From positions 1 to 8,125 of the forward strand of contig CAKTLD010000089.1 in assembly GCA_934572445.1 (NCBI GenBank): a stretch of DNA of 8,125 nt, in the 5' to 3' direction. Below the pieces are notes generated by a model, which had not been told where the DNA came from, made no database searches, and worked only from the letters and a program-made list of their open reading frames with translations. The DNA is from an uncultured Oscillospiraceae bacterium (GTDB lineage: Bacteria > Bacillota > Clostridia > Oscillospirales > Oscillospiraceae). Positions 1 to 5,495 of this stretch are shown here, piece by piece (position 1 is the stretch's first letter; every line of letters begins with the position of its first letter). Made by a program: the position numbers and the translations under genes.

Positions 1-551
1 TCGGGCTTGATGGTGCCTTCGTCGATGAGCTGCTGGAGCTTCATACCGGCGGCAACACCGGCGAGGTAACGGCCCTCATAGATGTTGGCGAAAGCGTTAT
101 GGGTGTTGGTCAGATCATCGCCCCAGGAGCCCTGGTTGGTGCAGCCGACGAACTGGATCTCGGGATAGTCGGGAGCGACCTTGAGCATGAAGGGCTCGAA
201 GCCGTAGGAGTTGTTGAAGATGATCTCGCAGCCTTCCTCGGCCAGCTCGATGTTGGCGTCTTCGCAGGTGGAATCTTCGCCGATGTTGTACTTGACGACC
301 CATTCGACGTTGATGCCCTTGGCGGCAAGCTCTTCCGTGGCGGCTTCCTTGCCGCGGATAAAGTTGTAGGTGTAACCCTGGTCGTTCTCGTCACCGATGC
401 AGATCAGGCCGACCTTGATGTTCTTGGCCTCGGTCTCGGTGTTCTGCTGCTGGTCGTCATTGGTGGGGGTCTCATCCTGAGCCTTATCGCCGCAGGCGAC
501 GAGGGACAGGACCATGATGACGGACAGCAGGATCGCAAGAAGCTTCTTCAT
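1..551 (-). CDS. BMP-family ABC transporter substrate-binding lipoprotein (5' part, runs off left edge)
   Basis: Only the first 183 codons lie in the window; the gene continues past the left edge. Residues 1-19 form a lipoprotein signal peptide (MKK, then a hydrophobic stretch), ending in the lipobox L17-V-A-C20, so C20 should be lipidated and anchor the protein outside the membrane. A Gln/Asn/Thr/Glu-rich linker (about 22-43) follows. The mature domain starts at KVGLICIGDENDQGYTYNF and includes NNSYGFEPFMLKVAPDYPEI, both typical of the BMP/Med family. The start at 551 is supported by AAGGAGG at 561-567, 9 bases upstream. Known BMP proteins include nucleoside binders (PnrA type), which would suit a purine-degradation neighbourhood, but the ligand cannot be read from this sequence. 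It lies downstream of arcC behind a terminator and has its own candidate promoter. The permease and ATPase genes would be expected to the left. Confidence 0.88.
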   Translation of the reverse strand, partial: MKKLLAILLSVIMVLSLVACGDKAQDETPTNDDQQQNTETEAKNIKVGLICIGDENDQGYTYNFIRGKEAATEELAAKGINVEWVVKYNIGEDSTCEDANIELAEEGCEIIFNNSYGFEPFMLKVAPDYPEIQFVGCTNQGSWGDDLTNTHNAFANIYEGRYLAGVAAGMKLQQLIDEGTIKP

Positions 552-560
552 GTGGTAAAT

Positions 561-567
561 CCTCCTT
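561..567 (-). promoter_or_regulatory. Ribosome binding site of the BMP lipoprotein gene
   Basis: On the minus strand this reads AAGGAGG, a full-strength Shine-Dalgarno, 9 bases before the ATG at 551. It lies in the 12-base string ACTTTTAAGGAG, which is also found at the arcC start. Confidence 0.8.
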
Positions 568-608
568 AAAAGTTGGTACGCCCTTGCGGGACAATACCTT
601 TGACCAAT

Positions 609-637
609 ATCATACAGAATTTTCCGGCAAAACGCAA
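609..637 (-). promoter_or_regulatory. Candidate promoter of the BMP lipoprotein gene
   Basis: On the minus strand TTGCGT (632-637) is followed after 17 bases by TATGAT (609-614). The -10 box matches the consensus at 5 of 6 positions; the -35 box is weaker. The predicted transcript start is near 602, giving a leader of about 50 bases with a small CCC-TTGC-GGG hairpin at 581-590. The promoter lies between the arcC terminator and the BMP gene, so the transporter gene can be transcribed on its own. Confidence 0.55.
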
Positions 638-731
638 CGGGGCAAAATCAAAAATGAATCGAAAATTTTACCAAAAATCTAAAAGAATTTTAAGCATTTT
701 GGAGAAAATTCAAAAAAATCGTCAGGAAAGC

Positions 732-769
732 AAACAAAAGGTTTGCCCACGCAGGCAAACCTTTTGTTT
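732..769 (-). terminator. Intrinsic terminator after arcC
   Basis: This is a perfect 16-bp stem (732-747 with 754-769) and a six-base loop. On the minus strand it follows the arcC stop codon by about 40 bases, and its 3' arm ends CCTTTTGTTT, with more T-rich sequence after it. It separates arcC from the BMP gene. Confidence 0.85.
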
Positions 770-809
770 ATCTTGTACGGAATGTTTGGCGCTTTCCAGC
801 GTGCCGGTC

Positions 810-1745
810 TTACATCTGCACACGGGTGCCGGTCTTGCCCTCGATACCCTCGGCGGCCTTTTCAAGCAGGGTGATGAGCGCAGTGCGGCCGGGCTTGCTT
901 TCTGCGAACGACATAGCGGCCTGGACCTTCGGCAGCATGGAGCCGGGGGCGAACTGCTTCTCGTCGATATACTTGCGCGCCTCGTCCGGCGTCAGGGTAT
1001 CGAGACCCTTCTGGTCGGGCTTGCCGAAGTTGATGGCGACCTTCTCAACGGCCGTCAGAATGACAAGCATATCCGCATCAAGGAGCTCGGCGAGCTTGGC
1101 GGAGGCAAAGTCTTTGTCGATGACGGCGGGCGTGCCGTAGAGCTTACCGTCACGGCGCACAACGGGGATACCGCCGCCGCCGACGGTGATGACAACGGTG
1201 CCGTTGTCAACGAGCGCCTTGACGGTGTTCTTTTCAATAACGTCGATCGGCTTGGGGGAGGGAACGACCTGGCGGTAGCCGCGGCCGGCATCCTCGACCA
1301 TGGTATAGCCCTTCTCGGCAGCAATGCGGTCGGCGGTCTCCTTGTCGTAGAACGCGCCGACGGGCTTGGTGGGATGCTGGAAGGCGGGGTCGGCCTCGTC
1401 AACGAGGACCTGTGTCACGACGGTCGCGACGTCCTTGTTCATGCCGCGGGAGGCGAGCTCGTTGCCGATGGCGTTCTGCAGATGATAGCCGATATAGCCC
1501 TGGCTCATCGCGCCGCACTCGGGGAAGGGCATATCGGACTTGATGGCCTTGGCCTCGGCGGCGGTGGCCATGCCGAGGTTGATCATGCCGACCTGCGGGC
1601 CGTTGCCGTGGGCGATGATGACCTCGTTGCCCTGCGCGATGAGGTCGACGATGGGCTTTGCGGTCTCGGTGACGAGGGCGAGTTGCTCGTAGGGGGTGTT
1701 GCCCAGCGCGTTGCCGCCCAGGGCGATGACGATTCTCTTGCTCAT
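810..1745 (-). CDS. arcC: Carbamate kinase
   Basis: Cytoplasmic carbamate kinase (amino acid kinase family), which interconverts carbamoyl phosphate + ADP with carbamate + ATP. In catabolic clusters it runs towards ATP. The 311 residues match the usual length of about 310. Visible motifs are ALGGNAL (8-14), HGNGPQVG (46-53), the family-typical PFPECGAMSQGYIGYHL (73-89), GGGGIPV (189-195), VIDKDFASA (208-216) and GSMLPKV (268-274), where many relatives have GSMGPKV. The start at 1745 is supported by AAGGAG at 1757-1762. The gene is 104 bases downstream of ygeW, behind a hairpin terminator, and has its own terminator. It is the likely counterpart of E. coli yqeA, using carbamoyl phosphate released by the neighbouring carbamoyltransferase. 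I saw no convincing promoter directly upstream (TTGGCA to TCATAC has a 20-base spacer), so readthrough from ygeW is possible. Confidence 0.95.
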   Translation of the reverse strand: MSKRIVIALGGNALGNTPYEQLALVTETAKPIVDLIAQGNEVIIAHGNGPQVGMINLGMATAAEAKAIKSDMPFPECGAMSQGYIGYHLQNAIGNELASRGMNKDVATVVTQVLVDEADPAFQHPTKPVGAFYDKETADRIAAEKGYTMVEDAGRGYRQVVPSPKPIDVIEKNTVKALVDNGTVVITVGGGGIPVVRRDGKLYGTPAVIDKDFASAKLAELLDADMLVILTAVEKVAINFGKPDQKGLDTLTPDEARKYIDEKQFAPGSMLPKVQAAMSFAESKPGRTALITLLEKAAEGIEGKTGTRVQM

Positions 1746-1754
1746 GATGACTAT

Positions 1755-1762
1755 CTCTCCTT
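1755..1762 (-). promoter_or_regulatory. Ribosome binding site of arcC
   Basis: On the minus strand this reads AAGGAGAG, 9 to 11 bases before the ATG at 1745. It follows the same ACTTTT string seen before the BMP gene's site. Confidence 0.7.
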
Positions 1763-1796
1763 AAAAGTATGATGGTTTGGAATTTCTCTCATTGCC

Positions 1797-1823
1797 AAAA
1801 AAAGCGGCAGAGCCGCTTTTTTT
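1797..1823 (-). terminator. Intrinsic terminator after ygeW (symmetric)
   Basis: This is a perfect 12-bp stem, seven A then GCGGC (1797-1808), a three-base loop (1809-1811), and GCCGC then seven T (1812-1823). It lies 27 bases past the ygeW stop on the minus strand and has a T7 run on both strands, so it could work in either direction. Termination here would limit ygeW transcripts entering arcC. Confidence 0.9.
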
Positions 1824-1849
1824 GTAATTACATGGGGAACGGTGTGGAC

Positions 1850-3043
1850 TTAGAACATCTTGCGCTCGGCATCGGACTTATCCATCTCCATCAGCGCGCG
1901 GACGGGATCCTTGACCTGAGCCAGGAAGATCATCGCGGCGATGATGTAAGGCTTGTAGGATGCCTGCTTGTACAGGGGCACGATATAGCGGTCGAACACG
2001 CTGTTGTCGACCTCGCCCTCGGGGCAGGACAGACCGGAGATGTCGGCGGGCAGGCAGTGCAGGTAGAGCGCCTTGCCGTCCTTGGTGAGCTTCATCATTT
2101 CTTCGGTGCAGGCCCAATCCTTATGCTCGGCGTTCTGGGCGAGGAGCTTCTTCTCCAGCGCGTCGATGCCGGCCTTGTCGCCCTGCTGATAAAGCTTGGT
2201 GCGCTCTTCCATGGCCTTGAACGGAGCCCAGGACTTCGGGTAAACGATGTCGGCATCCTTGAAGGCTTCCTTCATGTCGTTGCACTTCTTGAAGCTGCCG
2301 CCGGTGGCCGCTGCGTTCTTCTTGGCGATCTCCTCGACCTCGGGCATGACCTCATAGCCCTCGGGATGAGCGAGCGTGACGTCCATGCCGAAGCGGGTGA
2401 AGAGACCGATGACGCCCTGGGGGACGGACAGAGGCTTGCCGTAGCTCGGGGAATAGGCCCAGGTCATGGCGACCTTCTTGCCCTTGAGGTTCTCCACACC
2501 GCCGAAGTAGTGGATGATGTGGAGCATATCAGCCATGCACTGGGTGGGATGATCCACATCGCACTGGAGGTTCACGAGCGTCGGGCGCTGCTCAAGGATA
2601 CCGTCGCGGTAGCCCTCTTCAAGCGCGTCGATAAAGGTCTTCTGATACTTGTGGCCCTCGCCGATGAACATATCGTCGCGGATGCCGATGACGTCGGCCA
2701 TGAAGGAGACCATGTTGGCGGTCTCGCGCACGGTCTCGCCGTGGGCGATCTGGCTCACCTTCTCGTCAAGCACCTGCTCTTCAAGGCCGAGCAGATTGCA
2801 GGCGGAGGCGAAGGAGAAGCGGGTACGGGTGGAGTTGTCGCGGAAGATGGAGATACCGAGGCCGGAGTTGAAGATCTTGGTGTTCTTGTTGCGTTCGCGC
2901 AGGTCGCGCAGGGCGTCGGCCACGGTGAAAACGGCGTCGATCTCTTCGTCGGTCTTGTCCCAGGTCCAATAGAAATCGTTCTTGTACATGTTGTTGATGT
3001 GCAGGGTCTCGAGATGACGCGCCAGTTCAACAGTCTTGCTCAT
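1850..3043 (-). CDS. ygeW: YgeW-type knotted carbamoyltransferase
   Basis: Aspartate/ornithine carbamoyltransferase superfamily, YgeW branch (397 residues; E. coli YgeW is about 396 as I recall it). The carbamoyl phosphate loop is F67-RDN-S71-T-R-T-R75-F. HPTQCMAD (165-172) is the second carbamoyl phosphate motif, and LHCLPADI (328-335) is the conserved C-terminal substrate loop. Carbamoyltransferases of this branch are described as knotted and act as cytoplasmic trimers. In catabolic clusters the enzyme is thought to work in the phosphorolytic direction, giving carbamoyl phosphate for carbamate kinase. 2,3-Diureidopropionate-type substrates have been proposed, and I cannot confirm that here. 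The start at 3043 has AAAGGAG at 3054-3060. The long N-terminal segment before STRTR and the DHPTQCMADMLHI context separate it from anabolic ArgF. It lies between ygeY and arcC, all leftward. Confidence 0.93.
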   Translation of the reverse strand: MSKTVELARHLETLHINNMYKNDFYWTWDKTDEEIDAVFTVADALRDLRERNKNTKIFNSGLGISIFRDNSTRTRFSFASACNLLGLEEQVLDEKVSQIAHGETVRETANMVSFMADVIGIRDDMFIGEGHKYQKTFIDALEEGYRDGILEQRPTLVNLQCDVDHPTQCMADMLHIIHYFGGVENLKGKKVAMTWAYSPSYGKPLSVPQGVIGLFTRFGMDVTLAHPEGYEVMPEVEEIAKKNAAATGGSFKKCNDMKEAFKDADIVYPKSWAPFKAMEERTKLYQQGDKAGIDALEKKLLAQNAEHKDWACTEEMMKLTKDGKALYLHCLPADISGLSCPEGEVDNSVFDRYIVPLYKQASYKPYIIAAMIFLAQVKDPVRALMEMDKSDAERKMF

Positions 3044-3091
3044 GGGTGATTTTCTCCTTTATCTTGTAGTATGGTAAAAAACGTTTGAAAT

Positions 3092-3190
3092 ATTTGCGCC
3101 GCGCACGGCGCAAATGATCTTGATCCGTTCCGGAGGACGGCATGCGCGTCCGCAGGAACACTTTGCAATGCGCGGCGCGGTGAGCACCGC
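3092..3190 (-). other. Three stacked stem-loops between ygeY and ygeW
   Basis: Three inverted repeats fill the spacer. The first is ATTTGCGCCG / CGGCGCAAAT (3092-3101 with 3106-3115). The second is a two-step stem, GTTCC/GGAAC (3127-3131, 3155-3159) enclosing GGACG/CGTCC (3135-3139, 3147-3151), with symmetrical three-base internal loops. The third is GCGGTG/CACCGC (3177-3182, 3185-3190). They would form in the leftward transcript between the ygeY stop and the ygeW ribosome binding site. The role is inferred: intercistronic RNA processing, stability control, or the 5' end of ygeW mRNA. I found no confident promoter here. Confidence 0.6.
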
Positions 3191-3206
3191 ACGCTGCAGA
3201 GCCCTC

Positions 3207-3232
3207 TCAAAAACGCGTGAGCGCGTTTTTGA
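3207..3232 (-). terminator. Terminator-like hairpin after ygeY
   Basis: This is a perfect 11-bp stem, TCAAAAACGCG (3207-3217) with CGCGTTTTTGA (3222-3232), and loop TGAG. It begins 9 bases past the ygeY stop in the leftward direction. The 3' arm carries five T followed by GAGAGG, so termination may be partial, which would allow some readthrough into ygeW. Confidence 0.7.
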
Positions 3233-3240
3233 AGCAGTTA

Positions 3241-4638
3241 TTATTTGATGTCGTTGCCCGTTAATTCCTGACGGAAGCTCGTAGCGGATTCGTTCTTATC
3301 GCCGGGCTTGTAGAGACCGGGGACAGCCGCGTACAGCGCCGCGCAGGTGACGAGATCCTGCTTCCAGGTGATCTCGTTGGGCGCGTGGGCCTGAGACTCG
3401 GCGCCCGGACCGAAGCCGACGCAGGGGATGCCGTAGCGGCCCTGGATGGACACGCCGTTGGTGGAGAAGGTCCACTTGTCGGTCAGCGGACGGCCGGTGC
3501 GGGTGGACATGGCCTTTTCATCGGCACCGATGCGCTCGGTGCCCCAGAGAGCGTGATGCGCGTCAACGAGCGCCTGAACGTGGGGAGCGGACTCCTTGTT
3601 GATCCAGGTGGGGAAGAAGCACTCGGTCTCGTAGACGTGGCCGGTCCACGCCGGACGGTCGTACATGTACATGCTGACCTTGACATCCTTGGCGTACTTT
3701 TTGCATGCGGGCAGGTCTTCGATCTCCTTGAGGCAGGACTGATAGGTCTCGCCCGCGGTCATGCGGCGGTCGATGGAGATGGCGCAGCTGTCCGCGACGG
3801 CGCAGCGGGAGGGGGAGGTGTAGAAGATCTGGCTGGTGGTGCAGGTGCCGCGGCCGAGGAAACGGGCATCCTCCCAGTGCTCAGGATTATACTTCGGATC
3901 GAGCATCTTGACAAGACCCTTGATCTCCTTGTCGTCGCCCGCGTCGTTCTCGTTCAGGTCGCGCACGTTCAGCAGGACTTCCGCCATCTTGTGGATGGCG
4001 TTGTCGCCGCGCTCGGGGGCGGAGCCGTGGCAGGAGACGCCGTGCATGTCGACGCGGATCTCCATGCGGCCGCGGTGGCCGCGGTAGATGCCGCCGTCGG
4101 TCGGCTCGGTGGAGATGACGAACTCGATCTTGCTGCGCGCGTCCTCGGGACCGTTGAAATATTCGTTGACGATGGACTGCCAGCACATACCGTCGCAGTC
4201 CTCCTCCTGCACGGAGCCGACGACCATGATCTTGTAGCCCTCAGGGATGAGGCCGAGGTCCTTCATGATCTTCGTGCCGTAAGCGGCGGCGGCCATGCCG
4301 CCCTCCTGATCGGAGCCGCCGCGGCCGTAAATGACCTTTTCGTCCTCGTAGCCTTCGTAGGGATCGTTGGTCCAGTTTTCGCGGTTGCCGATGCCGACGG
4401 TGTCGATGTGGGAGTCGATGGCGATGATTTTGTCGCCCTCACCCATCCAGCCGATGACATTGCCGAGCTGGTCGATCTCGACCTTGTCATAGCCGAGCTT
4501 CTCGAGCTCTGCCTTGATGCGCATGACAACGCCCTTTTCCTCGCAGCTCTCGCTGGGGATGGCGATCATGTCGCGCAGGAAGCGGGTCATGTCGGGGCCA
4601 TAGGCCTGTGCTGCCTTTTTGATTGCTTCAAAATCCAT
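3241..4638 (-). CDS. ygeY: YgeY-family M20 metallohydrolase
   Basis: Zinc-dependent M20/ArgE/DapE-type hydrolase of the YgeY (selenium-metabolism-linked) family. The metal and catalytic signature is complete: SHIDTV with H77 and D79, [10 protein letters not shown] with D110 bridging the metals, QEED with E145/E146, STEPTDGG with E178, and AHAPNE with H418. Long stretches agree with E. coli YgeY as I recall it, such as [25 protein letters not shown] and [12 protein letters not shown]. At 465 residues it is about 60 longer than that protein. The extra sequence is near residues 230-260, just before DKWTFSTNG, and at the C-terminus. The start at 4638 has CGGAGG at 4645-4650. Its substrate is unproven; removal of an N-carbamoyl/ureido or acyl group from a purine breakdown intermediate is likely. 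It is the first gene of the leftward block, behind a strong promoter. Confidence 0.94.
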   Translation of the reverse strand: MDFEAIKKAAQAYGPDMTRFLRDMIAIPSESCEEKGVVMRIKAELEKLGYDKVEIDQLGNVIGWMGEGDKIIAIDSHIDTVGIGNRENWTNDPYEGYEDEKVIYGRGGSDQEGGMAAAAYGTKIMKDLGLIPEGYKIMVVGSVQEEDCDGMCWQSIVNEYFNGPEDARSKIEFVISTEPTDGGIYRGHRGRMEIRVDMHGVSCHGSAPERGDNAIHKMAEVLLNVRDLNENDAGDDKEIKGLVKMLDPKYNPEHWEDARFLGRGTCTTSQIFYTSPSRCAVADSCAISIDRRMTAGETYQSCLKEIEDLPACKKYAKDVKVSMYMYDRPAWTGHVYETECFFPTWINKESAPHVQALVDAHHALWGTERIGADEKAMSTRTGRPLTDKWTFSTNGVSIQGRYGIPCVGFGPGAESQAHAPNEITWKQDLVTCAALYAAVPGLYKPGDKNESATSFRQELTGNDIK

Positions 4639-4644
4639 GATAGA

Positions 4645-4650
4645 CCTCCG
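4645..4650 (-). promoter_or_regulatory. Ribosome binding site of ygeY
   Basis: On the minus strand this reads CGGAGG, 6 bases before the ATG at 4638, and supports that start. Confidence 0.7.
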
Positions 4651-4716
4651 TAAAAGATGATGTATTGTTGTTGATTTTTTTGATCATGAACATAAAGAAT
4701 CTGTTTCACTGCCCCT

Positions 4717-4744
4717 ATCATAGCATAAGAACTGTAGAAGTCAA
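4717..4744 (-). promoter_or_regulatory. Strong candidate promoter of ygeY (leftward)
   Basis: On the minus strand TTGACT (4739-4744) and TATGAT (4717-4722) are 16 bases apart. Each box matches the sigma-70/SigA consensus at 5 of 6 positions, and TGC directly before the -10 gives an extended -10. The expected transcript start is near 4710, giving a leader of about 70 bases. Back to back with the regulator promoter, it is the best candidate for driving the ygeY-ygeW block. Confidence 0.75.
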
Positions 4745-4752
4745 ACAAAAAA

Positions 4753-4780
4753 TTTGAAAAGCTAAATATTTTTTTGAAAA
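4753..4780. promoter_or_regulatory. Paired TTTGAAAA boxes between the divergent promoters (candidate operator)
   Basis: TTTGAAAA occurs at 4753-4760 and again at 4773-4780, exactly 20 bases apart (about two helical turns), between the -35 boxes of the two divergent promoters. This is a plausible place for the adjacent PAS-HTH regulator to bind. The region is AT-rich, so chance repeats are possible. Confidence 0.3.
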
Positions 4781-4785
4781 AATCA

Positions 4786-4813
4786 TTGCAATCTTTTTGA
4801 TTTATGGTATGAT
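4786..4813 (+). promoter_or_regulatory. Candidate promoter of the regulator-PLP operon
   Basis: TTGCAA (4786-4791) and TATGAT (4808-4813) are 16 bases apart. The transcript start would be near 4820, leaving a short leader with the AGGAGGGG site at 4836-4843. Confidence 0.65.
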
Positions 4814-4835
4814 GGATACGAGATATCAGGAGAAG

Positions 4836-4843
4836 AGGAGGGG
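4836..4843 (+). promoter_or_regulatory. Ribosome binding site with unusual spacing to the regulator ATG
   Basis: AGGAGGGG is the only strong Shine-Dalgarno before the regulator. The first in-frame ATG (4863) is 21 bases past AGGAGG (4836-4841), too far for normal initiation. An in-frame ATA at 4851 lies 9 bases past it, and an in-frame TAG at 4845-4847 rules out any start further upstream. Confidence 0.6.
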
Positions 4844-4862
4844 ATAGACTATAGAAGCCGCT

Positions 4863-5492
4863 ATGCTGAAAGCTCTGGAGCAGGTGGCAAAGGGCATTGC
4901 CGCGACCTTCGGCAGCAGATGTGAGGTCGTGATTCATGATGTCGGCGCCAAGCATCCGGAACATTCCATCGTTGCCATCGAAAACGGTCACGTCACCGGA
5001 CGGAAGGTGGGCGACGGCGCATCCCATGTCGTGCTTGAGCAGGTGCGTCAGGCCGACGCGCAGCCCAACGATCATCTCAGTTACCTGACGAAAACGCCGG
5101 ACGGCAAGATCCTCAAATCCTCCACCATGTACATCCGCGGTCGCGGCGGCAAGGTCGCGGCGATCCTCGGTGTCAACTACGATATTTCCTCGCTTTTAAT
5201 GGTGGAGGGGGCCGTGCACGAGCTGATCGACACGCAGGATCATTCCCAGAGCGAACCGGAACGGATCGTCAATGTCAATGATCTGCTCGACGAGCTCATC
5301 GCGCAGTCCGTCGCGCTTGTCGGCAAGCCGGTCGCGCTGATGAACAAGGAGGACAAGATGCGCGCCATCGGCTTTCTCAGTCAGAACGGAGCATTCCTCG
5401 TCACCAAGTCGGGCGATAAGATCGCCAAATATTTCGGCATATCCAAATACACACTATATTCTTATATTGACAAACAACAGGAGGAGAAGTAA
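4863..5492 (+). CDS. YheO/DauR-like PAS-HTH transcriptional regulator
   Basis: This 209-residue protein has the YheO-like (PAS_6) sensor domain at about 3-115, seen in LEQVAKGIAATFGSRCEVVIHD, ENGHVTGRKVG and AAILGVNYDISSL. A C-terminal helix-turn-helix of the HTH_22 type covers about 150-205, ending in KIAKYFGISKYTLYSYI. The family includes E. coli YheO and DauR, the D-arginine utilisation regulator; the ligand here is unknown. It is cytoplasmic, with no signal peptide or membrane segment. Its stop is 3 bases before the next gene, whose ribosome binding site lies in its last codons, so the two genes are cotranscribed. It faces ygeY across divergent promoters, which suggests it controls both blocks. 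The ATG at 4863 is used here, but ribosome spacing favours an ATA start at 4851 that would add four residues. E. coli YheO has a longer, variable N-terminus before the matching segment. Confidence 0.88.
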   Translation: MLKALEQVAKGIAATFGSRCEVVIHDVGAKHPEHSIVAIENGHVTGRKVGDGASHVVLEQVRQADAQPNDHLSYLTKTPDGKILKSSTMYIRGRGGKVAAILGVNYDISSLLMVEGAVHELIDTQDHSQSEPERIVNVNDLLDELIAQSVALVGKPVALMNKEDKMRAIGFLSQNGAFLVTKSGDKIAKYFGISKYTLYSYIDKQQEEK

Positions 5493-5495
5493 ACC

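Noticed and set aside
99..569. 156-aa plus-strand open frame at the left edge
   Set aside because: Antisense to the BMP lipoprotein, which has a signal peptide, lipobox and ribosome binding site.
573..1772. Long plus-strand open frame (399 aa) opposite arcC
   Set aside because: It is antisense to arcC, whose motifs are complete; the frame is Gly/Leu/Val/Asp-rich, has no ribosome binding site and is a by-product of GC-rich codons.
1746..1796. Promoter directly before arcC (TTGGCA to TCATAC, minus strand)
   Set aside because: The 20-base spacer is too long and the -10 match is poor; not strong enough to list.
1769..3049. 426-aa plus-strand open frame opposite ygeW
   Set aside because: Mirror of the ygeW coding sequence with no recognisable domain and His/Leu/Asp/Val-biased composition.
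3385..4653. 422-aa plus-strand open frame opposite ygeY
   Set aside because: Antisense to a gene with intact M20 metal ligands; composition is typical of a shadow frame.
4812..4847. Eleven-codon upstream frame (ATG at 4812, stop at 4845) before the regulator
   Set aside because: Its ATG overlaps the -10 box at 4808-4813, upstream of the predicted transcript start, so it would not be in the mRNA.
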